Below, one piece after another: positions 17,050 to 26,397 of a stretch of DNA of 64,000 nt. The first letter of the stretch is position 1. Every line of letters starts with the position of its first letter. Under the pieces are notes generated by a model, which had not been told where the DNA came from, did not search any database, and worked only from the letters and a program-made list of their open reading frames with translations. Position numbers and translations under genes: made by a program. The stretch is from Neptunomonas japonica JAMM 1380 (GTDB lineage Bacteria; Pseudomonadota; Gammaproteobacteria; Pseudomonadales; Balneatricaceae), in NCBI RefSeq assembly GCF_016592555.1, contig NZ_AP014546.1, forward strand, positions 1,870,501 to 1,934,500. The letters are read 5' to 3'.

Positions 17050-18543
17050 ATGACTCAACAAGTACAACTTCTAATCAACGGCGAACTCGTAAGTAGTAAA
17101 TCTGATAACTGGATTCCTGTAACAAACCCAGCTACGCAGGAAGTTATTGCACAAGTACCTTGTGCAACTGCTGATGAAGTAGAGCAAGCTGTTGATGCGG
17201 CAAAGGTTGCTTTTGAAACGTGGAAAGAAACGCCAGTAGGAGAGCGTGCACGCTTAATGCTGCGTTACCAGGCGTTGCTTAAAGATAACCATGATGAGAT
17301 TGCTAAAATACTCGCACTAGAAACAGGCAAAACTTTTGAAGATGCTAAAGGGGATGTTTGGCGTGGTATTGAGGTCGTTGAACATGCCTGTAACATCGCT
17401 TCACTGAGCATGGGTGAAACCGTTGAAAACGTTGCTCGTAAAATTGATTGCTACAGCATTACTCAGCCTTTGGGTGTGTGTGTTGGTATTACACCATTTA
17501 ACTTCCCAGCGATGATTCCTCTGTGGATGTTCCCAATGGCCATTGCTTGCGGTAACACTTTTGTTCTTAAGCCTTCTGAGCAAGATCCTCTAACACCGAT
17601 GTTCTTGGCTAAGTTGTTCCAAGATGCGGGTGCTCCTGCTGGTTTGTTACAAGTGGTTCACGGTACAAAAGATGCTGTTAACCAACTACTAACACATAAA
17701 GATACACCGGCTATCTCGTTTGTTGGTTCGGTTGCTGTAGGTGAACATATCTACCGTACAGGTACGGACAAAATGAAGCGTGTACAGGCATTTGCCGGTG
17801 CTAAAAACCATATGGTGATCATGCCTGATGCGGCTAAAAACCAGGTAGTTAATAGCATTGCGGGTGCTTCTGTAGGTGCCGGTGGTCAGCGTTGTATGGC
17901 TATCTCTGTTGCTGTATTTGTGGGTAGTGCACGTGAGTGGATCCCTGAAGTACGTGATGCATTGGCAAAAGTTCGCCCTGGTGTATGGGATGATGAAGGT
18001 GCTGGATACGGCCCGTTGATCAACCCTCAAGCCAAAGAGCGTGTTTTGCGCTTTATCCAAGAAGGTAAAGATGCCGGTGCTGATTGTATTCTGGATGGTT
18101 CAGAGTGCGTAGTTGAAGGTTATCCTGATGGTAACTGGGTTGGGCCAACGATGTTCCGCAATGTGTCTACTAATATGTCAATCTATCAGGAAGAGATCTT
18201 CGGACCTGTATTGATTGCTTTAGAAGTCGATACGCTAGATGAAGCGATTGCTTTGATTAATGACAACCCGTACGGTAACGGTACGTCAATGTTCACATCT
18301 TCTGGTGCGGCTGCTCGTAAATATCAGCACGAGATCAAGGTAGGTCAGGTGGGTATTAATGTACCTGTACCTGTGCCTCTTCCAATGTTCTCGTTCACCG
18401 GTTGGAGAAAATCTTTCTACGGTGATCAACATGCCTATGGTAAGCAGGCAGTGCGTTTTTACACTGAAACTAAAACAGTGACAGCGCGCTGGTTTGAAGA
18501 TGATATCGATACCGGTGTTAACACTAGTATCAACTTGAAGTAA
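17050..18543 (+). CDS. mmsA: Methylmalonate-semialdehyde dehydrogenase (CoA-acylating)
   Basis: Cytoplasmic aldehyde dehydrogenase of 497 residues. It converts methylmalonate semialdehyde to propionyl-CoA (and malonate semialdehyde to acetyl-CoA) with NAD and CoA. The catalytic cysteine is in [11 protein letters not shown] (about residue 284), with [17 protein letters not shown] and the [11 protein letters not shown] segment diagnostic of the MMSDH subfamily. It is first in the operon after a divergent AraC regulator and is followed by a stem-loop and the other valine pathway genes. Confidence 0.96.
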   Translation: MTQQVQLLINGELVSSKSDNWIPVTNPATQEVIAQVPCATADEVEQAVDAAKVAFETWKETPVGERARLMLRYQALLKDNHDEIAKILALETGKTFEDAKGDVWRGIEVVEHACNIASLSMGETVENVARKIDCYSITQPLGVCVGITPFNFPAMIPLWMFPMAIACGNTFVLKPSEQDPLTPMFLAKLFQDAGAPAGLLQVVHGTKDAVNQLLTHKDTPAISFVGSVAVGEHIYRTGTDKMKRVQAFAGAKNHMVIMPDAAKNQVVNSIAGASVGAGGQRCMAISVAVFVGSAREWIPEVRDALAKVRPGVWDDEGAGYGPLINPQAKERVLRFIQEGKDAGADCILDGSECVVEGYPDGNWVGPTMFRNVSTNMSIYQEEIFGPVLIALEVDTLDEAIALINDNPYGNGTSMFTSSGAAARKYQHEIKVGQVGINVPVPVPLPMFSFTGWRKSFYGDQHAYGKQAVRFYTETKTVTARWFEDDIDTGVNTSINLK

Positions 18544-18560
18544 TATTTTCTAGTAATAAA

Positions 18561-18602
18561 AAGGTCTTGAGAGATGTTGTAATTAATATCGCTCAAGGCC
18601 TT
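18561..18602 (+). other. Stem-loop between mmsA and the acyl-CoA dehydrogenase gene
   Basis: An 11-pair stem AAGGTCTTGAG/CTCAAGGCCTT with one wobble and a 20-base loop, followed by GTTTTAT. It may be a weak terminator or processing site that lowers expression of downstream genes relative to mmsA. Confidence 0.6.
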
Positions 18603-18662
18603 GTTTTATATAATAATAAATTTCGCGAAGGCTAGCGGGCTTCGCTAAACAGGGAGAGGCTA

Positions 18663-19820
18663 ATGGATTTTGAACTTAACGAAGATCAGATCGCATTTTC
18701 CGATATGGCGCGAGCATTCGCTCAAAATGAGATGGAACCCCATGCGGCAAAATGGGATCAAGAACAAATTTTCCCAGTGGATGTTTTGCAAAAGGCGGGT
18801 GAGCTTGGTTTTTGCGGATTGTATTCCCCCGACGATGTAGGCGGTTTGGGCCTTGGTCGTCTTGATTCAAGTATTATTTTTGAACAACTCGCGATGGGTT
18901 GTACTTCCACGACAGCTTTTATCACTATTCATAATATGGCGACGTGGATGATTGCTGATTTTGGCAATGAAGAGACACGACAGTTTTGGTGCCCCGAATT
19001 AACGGCAGGTCAAAAACTCGCTTCTTATTGCTTAACTGAGCCTAATGCAGGTTCTGATGCTGCTTCATTAAAAACAACGGCACGTAAAGACGGTGATGAA
19101 TACGTTCTTAATGGCAGTAAAATCTTTATTTCGGGTGCCGGAGCTACCGATGTATTAGTAGTGATGGCGCGTACGGGTGAAGATGGTCCAAAAGGTATCT
19201 CAGCTTTTGCGGTTGATGCCAAAGCGGCAGGTATAACCTATGGCCGTAAAGAAGAAAAAATGGGTTGGAATAGCCAGCCTACGCGACTGATTACTTTTGA
19301 AGATGCCAGAATTCCTGCTTCATGCCTAATGGGTAACGAGGGTGATGGCTTTAAAATTGCCATGAAAGGGTTGGATGGAGGACGCATCAACATTGCGACA
19401 TGTTCAATCGGTACTGCTCAGGCGGCACTTAATCACGCTATTCAATATATGGGCGAGCGAAAGCAGTTTGGTCGTACCCTTGAAAACTTTCAGGCGTTAC
19501 AGTTCAAAATCGCGACTATGAACACAGAGCTAGTCGCTGCCCGCCAGATGGTGCGCCTTGCTGCTAGCAAGCTTGATGATAAGCATCCCGACCGTTCTAC
19601 TTACTGTGCAATGGCAAAGCGCTTTGCTACGGATGTAGGTTTTAAGGTCTGTGATGAGGCGCTGCAGATTTTTGGTGGGTATGGCTACATTAAAGAATAT
19701 CCGATGGAACGTTATGTGCGTGATAATCGTGTGCATCGTATTCTTGAAGGTACCAATGAAATAATGAATGTCATTATTGCACGTCGTCTATTGTTAAAAG
19801 ATGCAGCTGATATTCTGTAA
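18663..19820 (+). CDS. Acyl-CoA dehydrogenase, probably isobutyryl-CoA dehydrogenase
   Basis: FAD enzyme of 385 residues that desaturates an acyl-CoA to its 2-enoyl-CoA. Visible are YCLTEPNAGSDAASLKT (FAD/substrate), GGRINIATCSIGTAQAAL, the flavin motif QIFGGYGYIKEYPMERYVRDNRVHRI and the catalytic-base region ILEGTNEIM, with glutamate in the position of human isobutyryl-CoA dehydrogenase. GGGAGAG precedes the start. Position between mmsA and the valine hydratase/hydrolase genes makes isobutyryl-CoA the likely substrate. Confidence 0.92.
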   Translation: MDFELNEDQIAFSDMARAFAQNEMEPHAAKWDQEQIFPVDVLQKAGELGFCGLYSPDDVGGLGLGRLDSSIIFEQLAMGCTSTTAFITIHNMATWMIADFGNEETRQFWCPELTAGQKLASYCLTEPNAGSDAASLKTTARKDGDEYVLNGSKIFISGAGATDVLVVMARTGEDGPKGISAFAVDAKAAGITYGRKEEKMGWNSQPTRLITFEDARIPASCLMGNEGDGFKIAMKGLDGGRINIATCSIGTAQAALNHAIQYMGERKQFGRTLENFQALQFKIATMNTELVAARQMVRLAASKLDDKHPDRSTYCAMAKRFATDVGFKVCDEALQIFGGYGYIKEYPMERYVRDNRVHRILEGTNEIMNVIIARRLLLKDAADIL

Positions 19821-19926
19821 TGTATTTTTGTTAAATAAGCTTTACTAAGCAAGTTTGCTAGTGACTGTGACCTAGCTCTTATTGTTTATAAATAGGCCAG
19901 ATAAAAGAGTAGAGGTAAAGGATCCA

Positions 19927-20703
19927 ATGAGCGACCAACTTATAGTAGAAAAGCAGGGCCATATCGCGGTTATTACAATGAATAACCCGCCAGCGAATAC
20001 TTGGACTGAAGCGACCTTAAAAGAGTTAGCAGTCATTGTTAAAGAACTGAATGATGATATGGATATTTTCAGCTTGGTGCTTAAAAGTAGCAGTGAGAAA
20101 TTTTTCTCAGCGGGCGCTGATTTGAACCTTTTTGCTGATAGTGATCGTTCTGTCGCAAGAGACATGGCGCGCTACTTTGGTGAAGCATTCGAGACGCTTT
20201 CTCAATTTCGTGGTGTTTCAATTGCAGCAATGAATGGCTGGGCAATGGGCGGCGGTTTAGAAGTTGCGCTGGCGTGTGATATTCGTATAGCTGAAGAGCA
20301 GGTTCAAATGGCGTTACCAGAAGCCAAGGTTGGTTTGTTGCCTTGTGCGGGTGGTACGCAAAATCTCACAATGTTGGTGGGTGAAGGTTGGACTAAAAAA
20401 ATGATTCTATGTGGTGAGCGAGTTAAAGCTGCGAAGGCATTGGAAATTGGTTTAGTCGAAGAAGTCGTCGCCAAAGGGGAATGCGTTAACCGCGCAATGG
20501 AAATGGCTGAGCAGGTTGCTGAACAAAGCCCAATGGCTGTTGCTGCATGCAAACAGTTGATCCAGTCAAACCGTACTCGCGCTTGGGATCAGGGTTATAT
20601 TCTTGAGCGTGAACTGTTTGTGGATTTGTTCCACTCTGAAGACCAAAAAGAAGGCGTGAATGCGTTTTTAGGCAAGCGTAAAGCTGAATGGAAAAACCGA
20701 TAA
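19927..20703 (+). CDS. Enoyl-CoA hydratase (methacrylyl-CoA hydration step)
   Basis: Crotonase-fold protein of 258 residues from the start at 19927, chosen for the AAAGGATCC just upstream; an upstream in-frame codon at 19882 would add 15 residues. It has the oxyanion-hole strand MNGWAMGGGLEVALACDIR (near residue 103) and LPEAKVGLLPCAGGTQNL, with one acidic catalytic-type residue and a cysteine in place of the common second glycine. In this operon it most plausibly adds water to methacrylyl-CoA to give 3-hydroxyisobutyryl-CoA. Confidence 0.87.
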   Translation: MSDQLIVEKQGHIAVITMNNPPANTWTEATLKELAVIVKELNDDMDIFSLVLKSSSEKFFSAGADLNLFADSDRSVARDMARYFGEAFETLSQFRGVSIAAMNGWAMGGGLEVALACDIRIAEEQVQMALPEAKVGLLPCAGGTQNLTMLVGEGWTKKMILCGERVKAAKALEIGLVEEVVAKGECVNRAMEMAEQVAEQSPMAVAACKQLIQSNRTRAWDQGYILERELFVDLFHSEDQKEGVNAFLGKRKAEWKNR

Positions 20704-20731
20704 TACAACGAGCTCAAAAGGAGAAAAACGG

Positions 20732-21832
20732 ATGAGTTGTGTACTTTTTACAGAGCACCTAACGCAAGATGGTAAGAAAATTATTGAGATCTGCCTTAAT
20801 GCAGAGAAATCTCTTAATGCGTTAACGTTGGATATGATAGATCTGATTCAGCCTAAGCTAGATGCGTGCAAAGAAGATGATTCTGTTGTTGCCATTCTGC
20901 TTGACGGTATGGGTGAAAAAGCATTCTGTGCAGGTGGTGACGTTGTTAGCCTGTATAAATCCATGACAGGTGGCGCTGAGCCTGATTTTCCTGAAGAGTT
21001 TTTCACGCGAGAATATTTATTGGATTACACCATCCATACATACCCTAAGCCAATTATCTGTTGGGGCAGCGGTATTGTGATGGGTGGTGGCATGGGTCTA
21101 ATGAGTGGTTGTAGTCATCGTATCGTGACTGAAACAACACATATGGCGATGCCTGAAGTCACGATTGGTTTGTATCCTGATGTAGGTGGTACGTGGTTTT
21201 TACACCGAACTCCAGGACGAACCGGTCTTTTTCTCGGTTTGACTGGGAATAGAATGAATGCTGCTGATGCGTTATTTCTCAATTTAGGAGATCGCTTCCT
21301 GAAAACATCACAGCGTGGCGACATTCTTGATCGGCTATCACAAGAGTCTTGGGGTGGTGACCTGAATGCTGTTGTTAATCGTGTTCTGCGTGACCTTGAA
21401 GATGATGCCTGGGATATGCGTCAGGCCATCGAGTCACCAGTACGTACTCATTTTGATCTGATTCAAGATATTACGGATCAAGATACCGTCGAAGAAATTA
21501 TTGAGACATTGCTTGCAGTTGAAACAGAAGATAAATGGATGCAGCGTGCTCAAAAAGCGATCAGTCATGGCAGTCCTCTTGCAATTCATATGATTTATAA
21601 GCAGTTGCAAAGTACGTTGCAAATGTCATTGAAAGAAGTATTTGAGTCTGAGTTGGTGCTATCTGTGCAGTGCTGTCGTCATCGTGAATTTCCAGAAGGA
21701 GTTCGTGCTTTATTGGTTGATAAAGACGGTAAACCTAATTGGACATTCAGCTCTATTAATGATGTTGATCCAGCCTTCTTAGACGAGCTTTTTGTCTCCC
21801 CGTGGGAAACTAATCCACTGGCGAATATGTAA
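20732..21832 (+). CDS. 3-hydroxyisobutyryl-CoA hydrolase
   Basis: Crotonase-superfamily thioesterase of 366 residues, longer than hydratases, as typical for HIBCH. Features are FCAGGDVVSLYKSM near residue 70, GIVMGGGMGLMSGCSHRIVTE, and MPEVTIGLYPDVGGTWFL with the catalytic glutamate and aspartate. The tail VRALLVDKDGKPNW is family-typical. It follows the hydratase by 28 bp with AAAGGAG before the start. It releases free 3-hydroxyisobutyrate for MmsB. Confidence 0.94.
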   Translation: MSCVLFTEHLTQDGKKIIEICLNAEKSLNALTLDMIDLIQPKLDACKEDDSVVAILLDGMGEKAFCAGGDVVSLYKSMTGGAEPDFPEEFFTREYLLDYTIHTYPKPIICWGSGIVMGGGMGLMSGCSHRIVTETTHMAMPEVTIGLYPDVGGTWFLHRTPGRTGLFLGLTGNRMNAADALFLNLGDRFLKTSQRGDILDRLSQESWGGDLNAVVNRVLRDLEDDAWDMRQAIESPVRTHFDLIQDITDQDTVEEIIETLLAVETEDKWMQRAQKAISHGSPLAIHMIYKQLQSTLQMSLKEVFESELVLSVQCCRHREFPEGVRALLVDKDGKPNWTFSSINDVDPAFLDELFVSPWETNPLANM

Positions 21833-21908
21833 GCTGGTTTTCTCAATCAAGGATTCTCAGTTAAGAATTTTTTATATTAAGAATAACGATAAGAACAAGG
21901 ATTATAAA

Positions 21909-22799
21909 ATGGCTACTATAGGCTTTATTGGTTTAGGGAACATGGGCGGTCCAATGGCGATTAATCTCGTTAAGGCTGGTCATACAGTTAAGGCTTTTGA
22001 TTTATCAGCTGAAGCTGTAGCAAAAGTAGTATCTGAAGGTGGTGTATCTGCTCAATCTGCCAAAGATGCCGTAACGGATGCAGATTTTGTTGTATCAATG
22101 TTGCCAGCAGGTAAGCATGTTCAGGGTTTGTTTGTTACCGGTGATGACCCTTTATTCGAGCATGTAAAAAAAGATGTACTGATTATTGACTCATCTACTA
22201 TTGATGCTGCAACAGTACAAAGTGTAGCGGCAGCCGCTGAAGCACGCGATATCGACTTTATTGATGCGCCAGTGTCTGGTGGTGTGGGTGGTGCTATAGC
22301 AGGGACGTTAGCCTTTATGGTTGGCGCTAGCGAAGCGCAGTTTGCTAAAGCTAAACCTATCTTAGATGTTATGGGTAAAAATATTTTCCACGCAGGTACT
22401 CATGGCGCAGGTCAGGTTGCAAAGGCGTGTAATAACATGCTGTTGGCAGTACTGATGACCGGTACCAGTGAGGCACTCAATATGGGTGTTAAAAATGGTC
22501 TAGATCCAGCTGTTTTGTCTGAAATCATGAAGCAGAGCTCAGGTAACAACTGGGCGCTGCAGGTCTATAACCCGTTCCCAGGTGTTATGGAGGGGGTGCC
22601 TTCCTCAAATGACTATCAGGGTGGTTTCCAGGTTGATCTAATGTTTAAGGACCTTGGTCTTGCGATGGAAATGAGCCAGCAAAGTGCTTCTCCAACACCG
22701 ATGGGTTCGCAAGCACGCGCTTTATTTAATCTACACAAGGTTAATGGCAACGGTGGCTTGGATTTCTCAAGCGTATTGAAGCTGTATCAAGATCAGTAA
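21909..22799 (+). CDS. mmsB: 3-hydroxyisobutyrate dehydrogenase
   Basis: NAD-dependent beta-hydroxyacid dehydrogenase of 296 residues. The start at 21909 (MATIGFIGLGNMGGPMA) opens on the NAD-binding GxGxxG motif; an open frame extends 39 codons upstream but overlaps the previous gene. The substrate motif DAPVSGGVGGA lies near residue 117, and the catalytic lysine is in GQVAKACNNML near residue 170. It oxidises 3-hydroxyisobutyrate to methylmalonate semialdehyde, the MmsA substrate. Confidence 0.96.
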   Translation: MATIGFIGLGNMGGPMAINLVKAGHTVKAFDLSAEAVAKVVSEGGVSAQSAKDAVTDADFVVSMLPAGKHVQGLFVTGDDPLFEHVKKDVLIIDSSTIDAATVQSVAAAAEARDIDFIDAPVSGGVGGAIAGTLAFMVGASEAQFAKAKPILDVMGKNIFHAGTHGAGQVAKACNNMLLAVLMTGTSEALNMGVKNGLDPAVLSEIMKQSSGNNWALQVYNPFPGVMEGVPSSNDYQGGFQVDLMFKDLGLAMEMSQQSASPTPMGSQARALFNLHKVNGNGGLDFSSVLKLYQDQ

Positions 22800-22827
22800 T
22801 CTCTGGTCTTCATGACTACCGAATAAG

Positions 22828-22852
22828 GGCATCCTATTTTTAATAGGGTGCC
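22828..22852 (+). other. Stem-loop after mmsB
   Basis: Ten-pair stem GGCATCCTAT/ATAGGGTGCC with one wobble and a short T-rich loop. No T-run follows, so it is more likely an mRNA-stability or attenuation element than a full terminator. Confidence 0.5.
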
Positions 22853-22907
22853 TGCTTCATAGCCTTTAATAAGAGCGCCTTTAATAAAAAAAACATGAGG
22901 TCCTACG

Positions 22908-24797
22908 ATGGGTTACACAGAAGAATATCGTCACGCGCTTGAGAATCCTGAGTCATATTGGGCAGAGCAAGCCAAAGCAATAAGCTGGTACAAAGATCCT
23001 CAAACAATTCTACAAGAAACCGAACAAGGTACTTTTTGCTGGTATCCGGACGGTGAGCTGAATAGCTGTTATCTAGCGGTTGATAAGCAGGTTGAAGAAG
23101 GCCGTGGTGAACAAGTTGCCTTGTATTACGATTCGCCATCAACACAAACTAAAGAAGCTATTACCTATAATGATTTGCAGCAACGGGTTAGTCGCTTTGC
23201 GGGTGCAATGAAAGGCTTAGGCGTTGAAAAAGGCGACCGAGTTGTTATTTACATGCCGATGATTCCTGAAGCGGCTGTCGCTATGTTGGCTTGTGCTCGA
23301 TTGGGTGCGATTCACTCAGTTGTGTTTGGTGGTTTTGCTGCGAATGAGCTCGCTATTCGTATCGATGATGCAACACCTAAGCTTATTCTTACGGCTTCTT
23401 GTGGTATCGAGTTTGATAAAAAAATAGCTTACAAGCCCTTGGTAGATAAAGCTGTGGAGCTAGCCGCTCATAAGCCTTCACATACTGTGGTTTGTCAGAG
23501 GTCTGTCTTGACGGCAGAAATGAATCCTGCGCGTGATCTTGATTGGCATGAGTTTCAAAAAGATGCAGAGCCGGCTGATTGTGTTGCCGTGAAAGGGTCT
23601 GACCCGCTTTACGTGTTATATACATCGGGTACGACAGGACAGCCAAAGGGTATCGTTCGGGATAATGGAGGGCATGCTGTTGCCCTGCGTTATGCTTTTA
23701 ATAATGTCTATGGAATGAAAGCCGGTGATGTTTGGTGGGGAGCCTCCGATATTGGTTGGGTTGTTGGGCATTCTTTTATTGTCTATGGCCCATTGATGGG
23801 CGGTGGTTCTGCTATCTTCTATGAAGGTAAGCCGATTCGCTCGCCTGATGCGGGTGCTTTTTGGCGTGTTATTGAAGAGTACAAAGTTAACTCGATGTTC
23901 TGTGCGCCGACAGCGTACCGTGCAATTCGTAAAGAAGATCCGACAGGTGCGCTTTCAAAAGATTATGATTTAAGCAGTTTGCGCTGGGTATTTGTTGCAG
24001 GAGAGAAGCTGGATTCTTCAACTTTCCATTGGCTTAACGAGTTATTACAGGTTCCGGTTATTGATCACTGGTGGCAAACCGAGACGGGCTGGCCAATGAC
24101 ATCACCGATGATGGGATGGGATAATCCATCTGAGGCGCGCCTTGGCTCAACTAACAAGCCTATTCCTGGATATGATATTCGTGTGCTGGATGGTGATGGT
24201 GGCGAGATGGAGGCGAATGAGACAGGAAATATCTGTGTTAAGTTACCGCTTCCTCCGGGTGTTGCTTGGAGTATTTGGAACCAACCGCAACGTTATATCG
24301 ACTCCTATTTAGAAGCCTTTCCCGGTTATTACCATACAGGCGATGGTGGCTTTAAAGATGATGATGGCTATATCTACATCACCGGGCGTACAGATGATGT
24401 TATAAACGTCTCTGGGCACAGGCTTTCAACAGGTGAGATGGAAGAGGTTGTTTCAGCTCATCCAGCTGTGGCAGAGTGTGCTGTCATTGGTGCTAACGAC
24501 TCACTTAAAGGGCAAGTGCCAGTCGGCCTTATTGTTCTGAAAGCGGGCGAGGACATTGATGAGGTGCAGCTTGAAAAAGAACTAGTCGAGCGTGTGCGTG
24601 GTGAAGTCGGTGCTTTGGCCTGTTTCAGAAAAGCCGTTGTTGTTGAGCGCTTGCCAAAAACGCGTTCAGGTAAAATTTTGCGTGCAATACTGCGTAAAAT
24701 TGCTGCTAATGAAACCTATAAAATGCCTTCTACAATTGATGATGAGACTATCTTGCCAGAGATTGAAGATATCTTGAAAGAGAGAGGGCTGGTGTAG
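22908..24797 (+). CDS. prpE: Propionate-CoA ligase-type acyl-CoA synthetase
   Basis: AMP-forming acyl-CoA synthetase of 629 residues, the length and layout of PrpE/acetyl-CoA synthetases. The order is the N-terminal ACS domain, the P-loop YTSGTTGQPKGIVRDNGG (about residue 235), the substrate-pocket DHWWQTETGWPM, the hinge and YITGRTDDVINVSGHR, and the acetylatable lysine motif LPKTRSGKILR near the end. The RDNGGHAVAL sequence favours propionate over acetate. It is last in the mms cluster, where propionyl-CoA is the product, so it may recover free propionate. Confidence 0.9.
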   Translation: MGYTEEYRHALENPESYWAEQAKAISWYKDPQTILQETEQGTFCWYPDGELNSCYLAVDKQVEEGRGEQVALYYDSPSTQTKEAITYNDLQQRVSRFAGAMKGLGVEKGDRVVIYMPMIPEAAVAMLACARLGAIHSVVFGGFAANELAIRIDDATPKLILTASCGIEFDKKIAYKPLVDKAVELAAHKPSHTVVCQRSVLTAEMNPARDLDWHEFQKDAEPADCVAVKGSDPLYVLYTSGTTGQPKGIVRDNGGHAVALRYAFNNVYGMKAGDVWWGASDIGWVVGHSFIVYGPLMGGGSAIFYEGKPIRSPDAGAFWRVIEEYKVNSMFCAPTAYRAIRKEDPTGALSKDYDLSSLRWVFVAGEKLDSSTFHWLNELLQVPVIDHWWQTETGWPMTSPMMGWDNPSEARLGSTNKPIPGYDIRVLDGDGGEMEANETGNICVKLPLPPGVAWSIWNQPQRYIDSYLEAFPGYYHTGDGGFKDDDGYIYITGRTDDVINVSGHRLSTGEMEEVVSAHPAVAECAVIGANDSLKGQVPVGLIVLKAGEDIDEVQLEKELVERVRGEVGALACFRKAVVVERLPKTRSGKILRAILRKIAANETYKMPSTIDDETILPEIEDILKERGLV

Positions 24798-24832
24798 AGA
24801 TCTATTACAAATAGGTATTTGCGTTATGAAAG

Positions 24833-24858
24833 AAGGTGCCTTAGGGCGCCTTTTTTTA
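24833..24858 (+). terminator. Terminator at the end of the mms cluster
   Basis: AAGGTGCC (24833-24840)/GGCGCCTT (24845-24852) with a TTAG loop and one wobble pair, then a run of T residues. Confidence 0.88.
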
Positions 24859-24894
24859 TGGCCTAAATAAGATACATCTATATTCAAGCAAACA

Positions 24895-24936
24895 AAAAAG
24901 CCCCATCTTATCAGATGAGGCTTTTGTTAGTGCTTA
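24895..24936 (-). terminator. Terminator of the PEP-CTERM protein gene
   Basis: AAAAGCC-CCATCT and AGATGA-GGCTTTT pair with a TATC loop and one mismatch. A T-run follows on the minus strand, ending the gene that stops at 24944. It could also act on the plus strand. Confidence 0.75.
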
Positions 24937-24943
24937 AAAGGGC

Positions 24944-25648
24944 TTATGCGCTTTTACGAGCACGCATAGCTAGTAGGCCAAGACCTAGTAGAGCAACAGT
25001 TCCTGGAACAGGTACAGTGCTTGGTGGTAGGGCAGCATCATAAGTGTATGCAACGTCAACCTGACCCCATGAGCCTGTTGCGAATGAGTTAATGAATGCG
25101 CCTGTACCTGAATCTACAGAGTTGTTGATATTAGTTTGAGCGAAACCTGTAAAATCAAATTCTACTGGACCAGCAGAGAATGCAGACAAGTCAACACCCG
25201 TTAGTGATGTGCTCAGCTCGCCACTAGAAACGCCGTATGAGAAAGTATCATTTGTTGCTAGGTCAAAAGTACCAGCTGTAGAGCTTTCATCAGTCAAGTA
25301 AGAAAGCATGAAGCCTTGGAAAATGTGGTCATCAGCTGCTGCTGTTGAAACTTTCCAGTCTTGGAAAATATTGATAGATACATCAGCACGGCCATTAGCA
25401 GCACTAGTGTTTTGAGAAGTACCAGAGCTATCTAGTTGACCATAAACAGTTACGTTAACGCCTGTTAGGTTACCTAGAGCAGCATCAAAGCCAGCAATAG
25501 TGATTTTTTCGTTTAAAGCGCCCATTGCAACATCAGTTGAGCTGCCTTGCGTACCAAAAGAACCTGTTTCAGTAATTAGCGCTGCAGAAGCTGTGCTCGC
25601 TGCTAAAGTAAGAACTGCGGCTGCTGAAATTTTTGTGAAAGCTGACAT
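24944..25648 (-). CDS. Secreted PEP-CTERM sorting-domain protein
   Basis: Exported protein of 234 residues. The signal peptide ends at STASA/ALITET. The body is rich in Ser, Thr, Gly and Asn with predicted beta structure and no recognised catalytic domain. The C terminus is a PEP-CTERM signal: VPVPGTVALLGLGLLAM followed by basic RARKSA, the substrate tag for exosortase and usually linked to exopolysaccharide. No exosortase or EPS genes are in the window. A long AT-rich leader precedes it. Confidence 0.85.
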   Translation of the reverse strand: MSAFTKISAAAVLTLAASTASAALITETGSFGTQGSSTDVAMGALNEKITIAGFDAALGNLTGVNVTVYGQLDSSGTSQNTSAANGRADVSINIFQDWKVSTAAADDHIFQGFMLSYLTDESSTAGTFDLATNDTFSYGVSSGELSTSLTGVDLSAFSAGPVEFDFTGFAQTNINNSVDSGTGAFINSFATGSWGQVDVAYTYDAALPPSTVPVPGTVALLGLGLLAMRARKSA

Positions 25649-26337
25649 TTAATATCTCCATTATTTATAAAAATCGCTTCCAACTACATTTTATGTGAAA
25701 GCTATCCCCCTTAAAGCAAAATGTGGACCAAGAGTTGTAGTTTTAGTAAAAATATTTTTATTTTATTATTTCGCTATATTACTGACTCTGCTTGGCTACA
25801 TTTTAAAGCGTGTTAATGAGTTGTTAATTTTTAAAATATAAGTAAAAGAATTAAACCACTTATTATTAATGGGTATTGTGGCTGTATATTAATATTCGGT
25901 TCATTTTTTTGCTTGCGAACTATTTAATGTAAAAAAATACGACGTTACTGATTGTTTAATGATCACTTGTAAATATATCTAGATTTTATTATTCCTATAG
26001 AAGTCTTTAGACTTAATCAATACTTAATATTATAAGGAGTGTCTCAAATGAGAGACTTTAAACTGTTGTTTTTTGTGGATTTATATTTGTAATGTGTAAA
26101 TAAAACTGACGTTTCTTTATAAAATCTCATTTTTAATTATTCAGTGCCAATAATTTTTAGTAAAAGTATAAATAATGACTACCCATGAGTAGTCTTATCT
26201 GATCGGTATTTTAATATTGTCAATAATCTTAGCATTTTGTTTCTTAATGGAGACATATATTTTTTATAAAGTAGGCGTGTGTTAAGCGGCTTAAACGATG
26301 TTTATTTGAGGCTGTTAATGGGTATGGTGTATTAAAT
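25649..26337. other. Long AT-rich intergenic region
   Basis: About 690 bases with no convincing gene. It should contain the promoter of the PEP-CTERM gene. Small structures include GTCTC/GAGAC (26041-26056) and GACTAC/GTAGTC (26177-26194). A 14-codon frame at 26048-26092 has AAGGAG upstream but its start is inside the first hairpin, and I do not call it. Confidence 0.4.
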
Positions 26338-26375
26338 AATAAGCGCTTGGCTCGGGCGGGCACAAAGCGCTTATT
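26338..26375 (-). terminator. Stem-loop terminator of the chemoreceptor gene
   Basis: Perfect 11-bp inverted repeat AATAAGCGCTT/AAGCGCTTATT around a GC-rich 16-base loop, 22 bases after the chemoreceptor stop on the minus strand. The T-run is short. Confidence 0.7.
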
Positions 26376-26397
26376 GGTAGGAGGCTGGCGTTTTCTT

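Noticed and set aside
26048-26092. Fourteen-codon frame with AAGGAG upstream in the intergenic region before the chemoreceptor gene
   Set aside because: Start codon falls in a small hairpin, the peptide has no clear character, and nothing conserved can be judged from one sequence.
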